A DNA stretch of 64,000 nucleotides from an uncultured Pleomorphomonas sp. Lineage in GTDB: Bacteria > Pseudomonadota > Alphaproteobacteria > Rhizobiales > Pleomorphomonadaceae. Shown piece by piece: positions 35,814 through 45,461 of this stretch; within the stretch, counting starts at the first letter, position 1, and every line of letters starts with the position of its first letter. The stretch lies in contig CALMMQ010000001.1 of NCBI GenBank assembly GCA_937868725.1, positions 1-64,000 of the forward strand, written 5' to 3'. The notes under the pieces were generated by a model, which did not search any database, was not told where the DNA came from, and saw only the letters and a list, made by a program, of their open reading frames with translations. The position numbers and the translations under genes are program-made.

Positions 35814-37238
35814 TCAGGTCGCCGTGCCGCCGACGGTCATGCCGTCGATGCGCAGCGATGGCTGGCCGACGCCGACCGGCACGCTCTGGCCGCCCTTGCC
35901 ACAGGTGCCGATGCCGCGATCGAGCGCCAGATCGTCGCCGATCATCGAGACGCGCTTCAGCGCTTCCGGCCCCGAGCCGATGAGCGTGGCGCCCTTGATC
36001 GGCTCCTCGACCTTGCCGTTGCGTACCCGGTAGGCCTCGACGCAGTCGAAGACGAACTTGCCGGAGGTGATGTCGACCTGACCGCCGGAGAACGAGGCGG
36101 CGTAGATGCCATCCTTGACCGAGGCCAGGATCTCCTCGCGAGGCTTGTCGCCGGCCAGCATATAGGTGTTGGTCATGCGCGGCATGGGCACGTGGGCATA
36201 GGACTGGCGACGACCGTTGCCGGTCGATTGCGTGCCCATCAGGCGGGCGTTCTGGCGGTCCTGCATGTAGCCGACCAGCCGGCCGTCCTCGATCAGCGTC
36301 GTGCGCGAACTCGGCGTGCCCTCATCGTCGACGGTCAGCGAGCCACGGGCAGCGGCAATGGTGCCGTCATCGACGATGGTGACACCGGGCGCGGCGATGC
36401 GCTCGCCCATCAGCCCGGCGAAGGCCGAGGTCTTCTTGCGGTTGAAGTCCCCCTCAAGGCCGTGGCCCACCGCCTCGTGCAGCAGCACACCGGTCCAGCC
36501 GGAGCCGAGCACGACGTCGAAGGTGCCGGCCGGAGCCGGCTTCGATTGCAGATTGACCAGCGCCTGCCGCACCGCTTCGTCGACGGCGGCGCGCCAGCGA
36601 TCAGGGGCTATGAAGCCGTCGAGCATCAGCCGGCCACCCTCGCCGAACGAGCCGCTTTCCTGGCGGTCGCCGGCACCGACGATCACCGAGACGTTGAGGC
36701 GCACCAGCGGCCGGACGTCGCGGACGCGCGTGCCGTCGGCACGCAATATCTCCACCACCTTGTGCGAGCAGACGATGGAGGCGGTAACCTGACGGACGCG
36801 CGCCTCGCTCGATCGGGCGTAGGCGTCGATCTCCGAAAGCAGCGCCACCTTGTCGGCGAACACCGGCGCGAGCAGCGGGTTGTCGTCACCGTAGAGCTTG
36901 CGGTTGGTGGGGCGCGGCGGCGGCGCCATGACGCCGGCATAGCCCGTCGCCACCGCCCGCACCGCCTCGGCGGCCCGGCGCAGCGCCGCTTCCGAGATGT
37001 CATCGGCGTGGGCGAAGCCGACGGCCTCGCCGGCGACGGCGCGCAGGCCGAAACCCTGCGTCACGTCGTAGTTGGCGCTCTTGAGGCGACCGTTGTCGAA
37101 CAGCAGCGAGTCGGTCTGGGCCCGCTCGATGTAAAGTTCGCCGTCGTCGGCATGCTCGAGAGCGCTGGCGACGATGCGCGCGGCGGCGGCCGGATCAAGG
37201 CCGGAGAAAGCGAAAAGGTCCAGGGTATCGGTTGTCAT
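35814..37238 (-). CDS. tldD: TldD catalytic subunit of the TldD-TldE metalloprotease
   Basis: A 474-residue U62-family protease subunit. The zinc motif HEAVGHGLEGDF (HExxxH, about residue 255) is intact, so this is the catalytic partner of PmbA/TldE, whose gene is at 26.6 kb. Other conserved parts are FGLRAVAGEAVGFAHADD near residue 65, SYAHVPMPRMTNTYMLAGD and the C-terminal GTCGKGGQSVPVGVGQPSLR. ATG 37238 opens at MTTDTLDLFAF; the longer upstream frame is from the ialB region. In the usual alphaproteobacterial order coxB/coxA follow tldD, but here a HAD gene does. Confidence 0.96.
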   Translation of the reverse strand: MTTDTLDLFAFSGLDPAAAARIVASALEHADDGELYIERAQTDSLLFDNGRLKSANYDVTQGFGLRAVAGEAVGFAHADDISEAALRRAAEAVRAVATGYAGVMAPPPRPTNRKLYGDDNPLLAPVFADKVALLSEIDAYARSSEARVRQVTASIVCSHKVVEILRADGTRVRDVRPLVRLNVSVIVGAGDRQESGSFGEGGRLMLDGFIAPDRWRAAVDEAVRQALVNLQSKPAPAGTFDVVLGSGWTGVLLHEAVGHGLEGDFNRKKTSAFAGLMGERIAAPGVTIVDDGTIAAARGSLTVDDEGTPSSRTTLIEDGRLVGYMQDRQNARLMGTQSTGNGRRQSYAHVPMPRMTNTYMLAGDKPREEILASVKDGIYAASFSGGQVDITSGKFVFDCVEAYRVRNGKVEEPIKGATLIGSGPEALKRVSMIGDDLALDRGIGTCGKGGQSVPVGVGQPSLRIDGMTVGGTAT

Positions 37239-37258
37239 GCGGCCTCGGTGTCCGTCGG

Positions 37259-37789
37259 TCAGGGAAGCGCGTCGAAGCCTTCCTTGAAGCCCTTGAGCGA
37301 GATCGGGATGCCGATGCCGTCGTCGGGCGAGTCGTAGATGATGAACAGGGCCTTGGAGCCGGTGGTCATCTGGTTGACCAGGTCGTCCTGCAAGATGACC
37401 TCGGCGTAGCAGCCACGGGCGCGGCAGCGGACGAAGCCGACGCGGCCGATGTCCTTGTCGTCGATCCTGAGGCCGAGACCGGCCATCAGATAGACGCCAA
37501 GCGGGGCCAGCACGCGCATGATGCGCGCCTTCTTGTCGACCGTCTTCACGATCAGCACCGACAGGCCGATGTTGTCGCGATCCTCGGCCGTGACGTTCTG
37601 CACCATGGCGCATTGCTTGTCGCGCGCCCCGACCGGCTGGTCGCAGCGGATCTGCCAGTCGCCGTGCACCGATTCCACCTTGCCGTCGACAAACTCCTGC
37701 GCGGCGGCGCCGCCGGCGGTGAGCGGGATCGAGGTGACCGCCAGCGCGGCCGACAGCAAGGCAGACAAAATGAACTTGGTTGTTGTCAT
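37259..37789 (-). CDS. Invasion-associated locus B (IalB) family protein
   Basis: A 176-residue exported protein. The signal peptide is MTTTKFILSALLSAALAVTS then IPLTAGGAAAQ. The mature part matches the IalB family with HGDWQIRCDQP and a KQCAMVQ, plus RCRARGCYAEV, giving four cysteines likely in disulphides. IalB is named from Bartonella erythrocyte entry, but related proteins are common in free-living Hyphomicrobiales, so no pathogenic role follows. Start at ATG 37789, with GAGAGC upstream. It sits 20 bases before tldD. Confidence 0.9.
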   Translation of the reverse strand: MTTTKFILSALLSAALAVTSIPLTAGGAAAQEFVDGKVESVHGDWQIRCDQPVGARDKQCAMVQNVTAEDRDNIGLSVLIVKTVDKKARIMRVLAPLGVYLMAGLGLRIDDKDIGRVGFVRCRARGCYAEVILQDDLVNQMTTGSKALFIIYDSPDDGIGIPISLKGFKEGFDALP

Positions 37790-37886
37790 GGTGCTCTCGT
37801 CAACTAGCCTCTGCGGCGCCGGCACGAGCCTGTCCGACTCGTCCGTTGTGCCCGTTATACAAACCTTTTCCAGCGGACGTCGAGGT

Positions 37887-40859
37887 TTACCCCGGTTCCG
37901 CCGGCGCCGCGGTGTCCGCCGTCGCCGTTTCGGCAGCGGCAGGGACCGGCCGCTCGAGGTCGGCGCTGACCACCGGCGAAACCTTGGGCATGGATTTCTT
38001 GGCCTTTTCCATCAGCTTGCGCACCTCGTCGGCGCTCATCGGCGTACCGAACAGGAAGCCCTGGATATAGTCGACGCCGAGCTGGGTCAGGTCCTCGAGA
38101 TCGGTCGTCGTCTCGGCGCCCTCGGCCACCACCTCCAGTCCGAGATCGTGAGCCAGCGAGGTGATGGCGCGCAGCATCACCATGCGGTTCTTGTTCGGGG
38201 CCTTGAGGAAGCTCTGGTCGATCTTGAGCGTATCCGCCGGCAGGCGCTGCAGGTAGGAGAGCGAGGAGAAGCCGGTGCCGAAATCGTCGAGCGACAGGCC
38301 AGCGCCCAATTCCTTGAGCTTGTAGAGCATCTGCGTCGAGAACTCGGGGTTCTCCATCAGCAGGCTCTCGGTGAGTTCCAGCTTCAGCGCCCCCTTGGGC
38401 AGGCCGGTGCGCGACAGCACGGCCTTGACGTCGGCGAGCAGGTCGTGGCGCAGCAGCTGTCGACTCGAAACGTTGACGCTCATGGTCAGGCGCTCGCCGA
38501 ACGGCAGGTGATCGCGCCACTCGGCCAACTGGCGGGCGGCCTTGTCGAGCACGAACAGGCCGATGGGGATGATGGCGCCGGAGCGCTCGGCGATGGGAAT
38601 GAACTCGGATGGCGAGATCGAACCGCGACGCGGATGGTTCCAGCGCAGCAGCGCCTCGAAGCCGGCCACCGACCGGTCCTCGACGCGAACGATCGGCTGG
38701 TAGAGCACCTGCAGCTCTTCCCGCTCGATGGCCCGCCCGAGGTCCTGCTCGAAGGAGGCCATGTCGCCCGACAGGATGCGCAGGGCCGAGCGAAAGGTCT
38801 CGATGCGGTCGCCGCCCAGACGCTTAGCGTAGGTGAGCGCGATCTCGGCGTCCTGCAGCAGCGTCGCCGGCTCGCGCAGCTCACCGTCGGACACGGCGAT
38901 GCCGATGGAGGCGGTGAGGAAGATTTCGCGTTCGCCGACGGCGATGGGCGAACGCACCGCCCGCTTGATCGAATCGGCGAAGGCGGCCAGCCGGTCCGAC
39001 GCCTGTTCGGACACCAGCACGACGCCGAACTTGTCACCCTCGAGGCGTGACAGCGTGTCGACGGGCTTGATGAGGCGGCCGAGACGACGGGCCACCGACA
39101 GCAGGATGGAATCGCCGGTCGACAGGCCGAGCGACTCGTTGACCTGACGGAAGCGGTCGAGGTCGATGATGAACAGCGACGGCCGGCTCTGGCCGTCGGC
39201 CTGGGTGCGGGCCAGGGCCGTGCCGAGGCGATCGAGAAACAGTTCGCGGTTGGGCAGCGAGGTAAGATTGTCGTGGACGGCGTCGTGCAGCAGCCGCTCC
39301 TGCGCCGTCTTGCTGTCGGTGATGTCGAGCAGCGTGCCGATGCAGCGGATGACCTCGCCGTCGGCGCCGAGGATCGGCCGGGCCCGCAGGCGGAACCAGA
39401 GATAGTTGCCATCCTTGGCCTTGAGGCGGAAGGTCTGGCTGAGCCGACCCTTGCGGGCCTCGACCACGGCGTCGAGCGTCGTCTTGAACTTGTCGCGATC
39501 CTGGGGATGTAGCACGTCGAGCCAGGCCAGCGCCGGGCCGGCCAGCTGGCCGCGTTTGAAGCCGAGGCTTTCCTCGGCTTCCACCGACGTGGTGATCAGG
39601 TCGCGCGTCACGTCCCAATCCCAGATCATGTCGCCGGCGCCGGTGAGCGCCAGCGCCTTGCGCTCGCTGTCGTCGACCTGGCCCTCGGTGATGGAGCCGC
39701 CGGCAAAGGCGTGCTGCATGACGGTGAAGCCGAGCAGCAACACCACCAGCACCAGACCACCCGACAGCGCCGGCTGGGCCAGATCGTTGACGAGGCGGCC
39801 GGAGACGGCAAGGCCGGTACCGGCCAGCCAGGCGATCAACACCAGCCAGGTGGGGATGAGCATGATGGCGCGGTCGTAGCCGCGGATGGCCAGCGCCAGG
39901 ATCAGCACAAAGCCAAGGGCGCCGAGGATGGCCATGGACATGCGGGCGATGCCGGCGGCGATCGACGGATCGTAGAGGGCGAGCGCGAACAGGCCGGCCA
40001 GGGCGATCAGCGTGATCAGCATGACGTGGCTATAGCGCACGTGCCAGCGGTTGAGGTTGAGATAGGCGTAGAGGAAGATCACCAAGGTGACGGCGATCAT
40101 CACCTCGGAGCCGGCGCGGTAGAGCTGCTCGGCACCGGAGCCAACGCCGAACACCTTGTTCCAGAAACCGAAATCGATGCAGAGATAGGCAAGAACGGCC
40201 CAGGCCAGTGCCGCCGTGGCCGGGAACATCATCGAGCCCTTGACGACGAACAGGATGGTCAGGAACAGCGCCAGCAGGCCGGCGACGCCGAGCACGATGC
40301 CGCGATAGAAGGTGTAGGCGTTGACGCTGTCCTTGTAGGCGTTGGGTTCCCACAGGCCGATCTGCGGCAGATCGTGCGTCCTGAGTTCGACAACGAAGGT
40401 GACGATGGTGCCGGGATCGAGCGTCACCAGGAAGACGTCGGCATCCTGGCTCGACTGGCGCTCGGGGGCAAAGCCGGAGCTGGGCGTGATGGCGGCGATG
40501 CGCGAGGCGCCGAGATCGGGCGAAAAGACGCGCGAGCCGACGAGGCGGAAATGCGGGGCGACGATCAGCCGGTCGAGCTGCAGGTCCGACTGGTTGGACA
40601 GGGCGAACACCACCCACGTGGGGTTGGAATCGGTGCCCTTGGCCCGGACCTCGATGCGACGGACGACGCCGTCGGCGCCGGGCGCCGTCGAAACCTGGAT
40701 GGCACTGCCGGCATCGCGGCGGAATTCGACGGCGTGCGTCAGGTCGAGTGCCTTGACGTCCGGCTGCACCAGAATCGGTTCGCCGGCGAGCGAAGCCACG
40801 ACCGACGACAGGATGAGCAGGAGCGCCGTTATGGCTACGCGAACAACAACCAAGGACAC
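37887..40859 (-). CDS. Membrane sensor with PAS, degenerate GGDEF and EAL domains
   Basis: A protein of about 990 residues. A signal/TM segment (VAITALLLILSSVVASLA) is followed by a periplasmic beta-rich region (about 30-200), seven transmembrane helices (about 210-440), a PAS domain with PAC-like KAKDGNYLWFRLRARPI (about 460-570), GGDEF and EAL. The GGDEF active site reads LEGDKFG (about residue 605), so the cyclase is probably inactive. EAL is intact: EALLRW, NVSSRQL, ELTES, DDFGTG, LKIDQSFL, VAEGAET and QGFLFG. It should hydrolyse c-di-GMP. The start is uncertain: GTG 40859, TTG 40853, or GTG 41003. Confidence 0.88.
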   Translation of the reverse strand: MSLVVVRVAITALLLILSSVVASLAGEPILVQPDVKALDLTHAVEFRRDAGSAIQVSTAPGADGVVRRIEVRAKGTDSNPTWVVFALSNQSDLQLDRLIVAPHFRLVGSRVFSPDLGASRIAAITPSSGFAPERQSSQDADVFLVTLDPGTIVTFVVELRTHDLPQIGLWEPNAYKDSVNAYTFYRGIVLGVAGLLALFLTILFVVKGSMMFPATAALAWAVLAYLCIDFGFWNKVFGVGSGAEQLYRAGSEVMIAVTLVIFLYAYLNLNRWHVRYSHVMLITLIALAGLFALALYDPSIAAGIARMSMAILGALGFVLILALAIRGYDRAIMLIPTWLVLIAWLAGTGLAVSGRLVNDLAQPALSGGLVLVVLLLGFTVMQHAFAGGSITEGQVDDSERKALALTGAGDMIWDWDVTRDLITTSVEAEESLGFKRGQLAGPALAWLDVLHPQDRDKFKTTLDAVVEARKGRLSQTFRLKAKDGNYLWFRLRARPILGADGEVIRCIGTLLDITDSKTAQERLLHDAVHDNLTSLPNRELFLDRLGTALARTQADGQSRPSLFIIDLDRFRQVNESLGLSTGDSILLSVARRLGRLIKPVDTLSRLEGDKFGVVLVSEQASDRLAAFADSIKRAVRSPIAVGEREIFLTASIGIAVSDGELREPATLLQDAEIALTYAKRLGGDRIETFRSALRILSGDMASFEQDLGRAIEREELQVLYQPIVRVEDRSVAGFEALLRWNHPRRGSISPSEFIPIAERSGAIIPIGLFVLDKAARQLAEWRDHLPFGERLTMSVNVSSRQLLRHDLLADVKAVLSRTGLPKGALKLELTESLLMENPEFSTQMLYKLKELGAGLSLDDFGTGFSSLSYLQRLPADTLKIDQSFLKAPNKNRMVMLRAITSLAHDLGLEVVAEGAETTTDLEDLTQLGVDYIQGFLFGTPMSADEVRKLMEKAKKSMPKVSPVVSADLERPVPAAAETATADTAAPAEPG

Positions 40860-41055
40860 TACCCCCAGAGCGCGGGGCGCTCTTGCTGTTTGCGGCGGGC
40901 GAAGCCGCCGCCGGCTCGACGCGGGTTCGGCTGGCCATGCGTTGGCGCCGGATGAAGCTGGAATCCTATAGCTGAGCCAAGGACCGGTGAAAACCGATTG
41001 CACGTAATCAAGGCGGGATCACGCCGGTAAATGGCCCTCGTCCCCACAATTGTCG

Positions 41056-41631
41056 TCAGTCGGCCGGGTTGACGCGGGCAAACCGCAGGTGATCCTGCCA
41101 GCGGCCGTCGATCAGCAGGTAGGCGTGCGACAGCCCTTCCTCGACGAAGCCGGCGTTGCGCAGCAGGCGGATCGAGCGTTCGTTGTCGACGAGCGTGCTG
41201 GCCTCGACCCGGTGCAGGCCGAGTTCGTCGAAGGCGAAGGCCAACGCCGCCACCACCGCCTCGGGCATGTAGCCCTGGCCAGCGTGTCGCCGGGCCATCC
41301 AGTAGCCGAGGAAGCAGCTGCGGGCGACGCCGAAGCGGACGTTGGAGAGTGTCAGGCCGCCGAGCAGTTCGCTGTCGCCGGCCCGAAACAGCAGGAAGGC
41401 GAAGGCGCTCTTGTCGCGGGCTTCGCGGGCATTGCGCCGCACGCGCTGGCGGAAGGCGCTGCGGGTCAGATCATCAGCCGGCCACGTCGGTTCGTAGGGC
41501 CGGAGAAAATCGGCACTGTCGGTGCGCGCCGCCGCCCAGACGGCAAAATCGGTCATCGTCGGCAATCGCATCAACACGCGCCCATTGGCCAGTACCGGCA
41601 AATCGTCCGACGCTGAACCAAACAGGATCAT
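41056..41631 (-). CDS. RimJ/RimL-type N-acetyltransferase
   Basis: A 191-residue GNAT of the RimJ/L-like class, which acetylates protein N-termini or small amines. Seen features: LSNVRFGVARSCFLGYWMARRHAGQGYMPEAV with the Q/R-x-x-G-x-G/A acetyl-CoA loop, then LHRVEASTLVDNERSIRLLRNAGFVEEG typical of the family end. The ATG at 41631 overlaps the upstream M16-protease stop by four bases (ATGA), so the two are coupled. The target is unknown. Confidence 0.9.
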   Translation of the reverse strand: MILFGSASDDLPVLANGRVLMRLPTMTDFAVWAAARTDSADFLRPYEPTWPADDLTRSAFRQRVRRNAREARDKSAFAFLLFRAGDSELLGGLTLSNVRFGVARSCFLGYWMARRHAGQGYMPEAVVAALAFAFDELGLHRVEASTLVDNERSIRLLRNAGFVEEGLSHAYLLIDGRWQDHLRFARVNPAD

Positions 41632-42908
41632 GCCGCGCTGGCCTCGGTCGCGCCAAAGTAGCCTTCAAGCTCGGACACCGGCGGCACCGAGGCGATCGGG
41701 CCAACGGCCGACAGCGTCGGCTGGCCGGACCGGACCATGCGCTGCAGGAAGTCGCAGACGTCGGAGGTCTTGACGGCGTCGATGCGGGCGACCAGTTCGT
41801 CGAGCGGCAGGATGCGGCCGTGGAACATCATGTGGCGGGCAATCTGGCCGGCGCGGGCCACCGGGCTTTCGAGGGCCATCAGCAGACCGGCGCGCAACTG
41901 CGCCTGTGCCCGCTTGACCTCGATTTCGGTGACTTCGTGGGCAGCCTTGCCGATCTCGGCCAGCGTCTGCTCGACGAGGTTGCCGGCGTCGCGTTGGCCG
42001 GTGGCGGCGGAGATGCCGAAGATACCGGTATCTTCGAAGCCCCAATGGAAGGCGTAGATGGAGTAGCAGAGGCCCATCTTTTCCCGCACTTCCTGGAAGA
42101 GGCGCGACGACATGCCACCGCCGAGGATCGAGGAGGCGATCTGCGCCGTCATGTACTCTTCGGAGCGGTAGCTGAGGCCGGGATAGCCGAGCACCACCTG
42201 CGCTTCCATCAGGTCGCGCTCCTGACGCGCTTCGCCGCCGACGTACTTGGCGCGTTCCGGCGCGATGCTGGCGCCGGCGCCGAAGTTCTTGAACTTCTTG
42301 CGGCAGAGACGGACGAGTTCGCGGTGGCCGAGCTTGCCGGCGGCGGCGATCACCGTGCGACCGCCGGTGTAGTGGCGGCCGAGGTAGCTGCGCAGATCGG
42401 CATCGGAAAAGCCGCCGACGGTATCGACCGACCCCAGAATGGGCCGGCCGATCGCCTGATCGGGGAAGGCCGCCTGCTGGAACAGGTCGAAGACGTAGTC
42501 TTCCGGCGCGTCGAGGGCGGCGCCGATCTCCTGGCCGATGACGTGCTTTTCGCGGTCGAGCTCTTCGGGATCGAAGGCCGAGTCCTGCAGGATGTCGGCG
42601 AGAATGTCGAGGGCGAGCGGCACGTCGCTGGCCAGCACGCGGGCGTAATAGCTGGTGCTCTCGATCGAGGTGGCGGCGTTGACCTCGCCGCCGACGTTCT
42701 CGATCTCCTCGGCGATGTCCCTGGCCGAGCGCCGCTTGGTGCCCTTGAAGGCCATATGCTCCAGAAGGTGCGAAATGCCGTTTTCCGACGCCGTTTCCGA
42801 GCGCGATCCGGCCGCCACCCAGACGCCAAGCGCCGTCGAGGCAAGGTGCGGCATGCCGTGCGTCACGACGGTGATGCCGTTTTCCAACTCAGTCACTTCA
42901 ACGGCCAT
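41628..42908 (-). CDS. M16-family zinc peptidase (processing-peptidase-like)
   Basis: A 426-residue M16 peptidase of the mitochondrial-processing-peptidase-like bacterial group. The inverted zinc motif HLLEH (HxxEH, about residue 49) is intact, with the distal Glu in NAATSIESTSYYA. The C-terminal half holds the R/Y stretch GGGMSSRLFQEVREKMGLCYSIYAF. It likely works in the cytoplasm on peptides. MAVEVTELENGITVVTH at ATG 42908 is the family start, with GGGAGGG nine bases upstream. The RimJ-like gene follows with ATGA overlap; thrC precedes. Confidence 0.93.
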   Translation of the reverse strand: MAVEVTELENGITVVTHGMPHLASTALGVWVAAGSRSETASENGISHLLEHMAFKGTKRRSARDIAEEIENVGGEVNAATSIESTSYYARVLASDVPLALDILADILQDSAFDPEELDREKHVIGQEIGAALDAPEDYVFDLFQQAAFPDQAIGRPILGSVDTVGGFSDADLRSYLGRHYTGGRTVIAAAGKLGHRELVRLCRKKFKNFGAGASIAPERAKYVGGEARQERDLMEAQVVLGYPGLSYRSEEYMTAQIASSILGGGMSSRLFQEVREKMGLCYSIYAFHWGFEDTGIFGISAATGQRDAGNLVEQTLAEIGKAAHEVTEIEVKRAQAQLRAGLLMALESPVARAGQIARHMMFHGRILPLDELVARIDAVKTSDVCDFLQRMVRSGQPTLSAVGPIASVPPVSELEGYFGATEASAA

Positions 42909-42998
42909 GCGATCCAGCCCTCCCACGGCGGCCCGCGCAGCGAACACGCCCTTTCCATTATCCGGCGGAAACCTCTCCCTCGCGCCGCGAGCCTCCCC

Positions 42999-44399
42999 TC
43001 AGAGGGCGGCCCTTGTCAATCCCAGCACGAAAGCCTCCACCGCTGCAAGATCATTGGCCATCACGTTCTGTCGTTCGGGCCGGCTCATCAGATCGCCCAG
43101 CCAGGACGGCAGCGCCGGACGGACACCGCTCGCCGCGGCCACCGCATCCGGGAACTTGGCCGGGTGGGCGGTGGCGAGCGTCACCATCGGACTTTTCACA
43201 TTACCCAGCCGCTCGGCCACCGCAACCCCGTTGGCGCTGTGCGGATCGAGGAGATAGCCGGCGTTGTTCCAGAGCCGGCCGATGGCCGCCGCCGTCGAGG
43301 CCTCGTCGGAACGGTCGGCGCCGAACTCGGCCCGGATGGCGGCGTGGACCGGTGCCGGCAGCGTGAAGGCACCGGACTGGCCGAGCGTCGCCATCAGGGC
43401 GCGGACGGCGGCGGCGTCACGGCCGGCAGCCTCGAAGATCAGCCGCTCGAAGTTGGACGACACCTGGATGTCCATTGACGGCGACATGGTGGGGCTGACG
43501 CCGGTCACCTCATAGCGACCGGTTTCCAGCGTGCGGGCCAGAATGTCGTTGCGGTTGGTGGCGATCACCAGCCGGTCGATGGGCAGGCCCATCTTCTTGG
43601 CGACGTAACCGGCGAAAATGTCGCCGAAGTTGCCGGTCGGCACCGTGAACGACACCGGACGGTAGGGGGCGCCGAGGGCGACGGCGGCAACGAAGTAATA
43701 GACCACCTGGGCGGCGATGCGGCCCCAGTTGATGGAGTTGACCCCCGACAGACGCACGCGATCGCGGAAGGCAAAGTGGTTGAACATGCCTTTGACGAGG
43801 CCCTGGGCGTCGTCGAAGGTGCCGTCGAGGGCGATGCAGTGGACATTGCCGTCGGCCACTGTCGTCATCTGCCGGCGCTGCACGTCGGACACGCGGCCAT
43901 GCGGGAACAGGATGAAGATGTCGGTGTTGTCGCGGCCCTTGAAGGCTTCGATGGCAGCCGAACCGGTGTCGCCGGAGGTGGCGCCGACGATGGTGGCGCG
44001 CGTGCCGCGCTGGCCGAGCACGTGGTCCATCAGCCGGGCCAGGAGCTGCATGGCCACGTCCTTGAAGGCCAGCGTCGGGCCGTGGAACAGCTCCAGCAGG
44101 AAGTGGTTGGGGGCGATCTGCACCAGCGGCGTCACGGCCGGATGGCGGAAGGTACCGGTGTAGGCGGCGTCGATCATCGCCTTGAGATCATTGTCGCTGA
44201 TGTCGCCGTCGACAAACGGGGCGATCACCTCGAAGGCGACATCGGCATAGGACCCGCCGGCGAAGGAGGCGATCTTGGCCGCCGACAGCGTCGGCCAGCG
44301 CTCGGGAACATAGAGGCCGCCATCACGCGCCAGACCGGCGAGAACGACATCGGAAAACGACAGGACGGGCGCATCGCCCCTGGTGCTGACATATCTCAC
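42999..44399 (-). CDS. thrC: Threonine synthase
   Basis: A 466-residue PLP enzyme that turns O-phosphohomoserine into threonine. The PLP lysine is in HGPTLAFKDVAMQ (about residue 110), with IVGATSGDTGSAAIEAFKG and VPTGNFGDIFAGY binding the phosphate. MRYVSTRGDAPVLSF at GTG 44399 matches the usual start; a TTG two codons upstream (44405) also fits. The upstream thrB is at 18.8 kb. It is divergent from the patatin gene and runs in one direction with the M16 protease and the acetyltransferase. Confidence 0.96.
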   Translation of the reverse strand: MRYVSTRGDAPVLSFSDVVLAGLARDGGLYVPERWPTLSAAKIASFAGGSYADVAFEVIAPFVDGDISDNDLKAMIDAAYTGTFRHPAVTPLVQIAPNHFLLELFHGPTLAFKDVAMQLLARLMDHVLGQRGTRATIVGATSGDTGSAAIEAFKGRDNTDIFILFPHGRVSDVQRRQMTTVADGNVHCIALDGTFDDAQGLVKGMFNHFAFRDRVRLSGVNSINWGRIAAQVVYYFVAAVALGAPYRPVSFTVPTGNFGDIFAGYVAKKMGLPIDRLVIATNRNDILARTLETGRYEVTGVSPTMSPSMDIQVSSNFERLIFEAAGRDAAAVRALMATLGQSGAFTLPAPVHAAIRAEFGADRSDEASTAAAIGRLWNNAGYLLDPHSANGVAVAERLGNVKSPMVTLATAHPAKFPDAVAAASGVRPALPSWLGDLMSRPERQNVMANDLAAVEAFVLGLTRAAL

Positions 44400-44591
44400 G
44401 GCCAAATCCCAGACTTCACGGCAACTTCAGTCCGGATACGCTCTAACTTCGGCATCAAGCCGGCGCAAGGACAATCCGGGGCAAAGCTGTCTTGCCCTGG
44501 CCGCGAGCCGTGCCCACATCCGACTATAGAACCGTCACGCCCGGCGGATAGAGCAGTCGCCGAACCGCCAAACCCAGCCGAGGACCGCCGC

Positions 44592-45461
44592 ATGATCGCC
44601 CTCTCTCCCGCCGCCACCGGTCCGCGCATCGGCCTTGCCCTCGGCGGCGGCGGCGCGCGCGGCCTGTCGCACATCCACGTGCTTGAAGCGCTCGACGATC
44701 TCGGCCTCAGGCCGGCGGCCATCGCCGGCACGTCGATCGGCGCCATCTTCGGCGCAGCAGCCGCCGCCGGGCTGTCCGGTCACGAGGTCCGGGAGCTGTC
44801 GCTCGCCGCCCTCGGCCGGCCGGGCGATGTCTGGGGCCGCCTGTGGAACCTCAGGCCGCGCTCGTTCTCCGACCTCGTCGGCGGCATCCCGCTGTTCGAT
44901 CCCGAGGCGGTGCTGCGCGAGTTCCTGCCGCCGGAGGTGCCGGACGACTTCGCCGACCTCGCCGTGCCGTTCGCCGCCGTCGCGACGGACTTCTACGGCG
45001 TCGCCGAGATCGAGATCACGGCGGGCACGCTGCGCACGGCGATTGCCGCCTCGGTCGCCCTGCCGGTGATCTTCCGGCCGGTGGAACGCGACGGCATGAC
45101 GCTGGTCGACGGCGGCATCGTCAACCCGCTGCCCTTCGACAAGCTGCCCGACAACGTCGACATCGTCGTCGCCGTCGACGTCATCGGCACGCCGGTGCGG
45201 CCGGCCAAGCGCTCGGCCCCCAACGCCAGCGAAGCGCTGTTCGGCGCCAGTCAGGTGCTGATGCATGCGCTGGTGGCCGAAAAGCTCAAGTCGCGCCAGC
45301 CCGACCTGCTGTTCCGGCCGCCGGTCGACCATTTCCGCGTGCTCGACTTCCTCAAGGTCAAGGAAATCCTCAAGGTGACGGCGTCGGTGCGCGAGGACGT
45401 CAAGCGCCAGCTCGACGCCCTCGTGCGGCGGCAGACGTCAGCGCCGCTGGCGGAAGAATGA
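44592..45461 (+). CDS. Patatin-like phospholipase
   Basis: A 289-residue protein of the patatin-like (RssA-like) family. It has the oxyanion loop LALGGGGARGLSHIHVLE (about residue 16), the nucleophile GTSIGAIFG (Ser about 49), and the catalytic Asp in LVDGGIVNPLP (about 175). It should hydrolyse acyl esters of phospholipids, but the in vivo substrate is unknown. ATG 44592 follows GAGGACCGCCGC. The 3' end overlaps the convergent tadA by 24 bases. Confidence 0.9.
   Translation: MIALSPAATGPRIGLALGGGGARGLSHIHVLEALDDLGLRPAAIAGTSIGAIFGAAAAAGLSGHEVRELSLAALGRPGDVWGRLWNLRPRSFSDLVGGIPLFDPEAVLREFLPPEVPDDFADLAVPFAAVATDFYGVAEIEITAGTLRTAIAASVALPVIFRPVERDGMTLVDGGIVNPLPFDKLPDNVDIVVAVDVIGTPVRPAKRSAPNASEALFGASQVLMHALVAEKLKSRQPDLLFRPPVDHFRVLDFLKVKEILKVTASVREDVKRQLDALVRRQTSAPLAEE

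Noticed and set aside
26569..37238. A microcin/RiPP system around tldD or pmbA
   Set aside because: No precursor peptide, cyclodehydratase, radical SAM enzyme or dedicated exporter lies between them; the neighbouring ABC gene belongs with lipid A genes.
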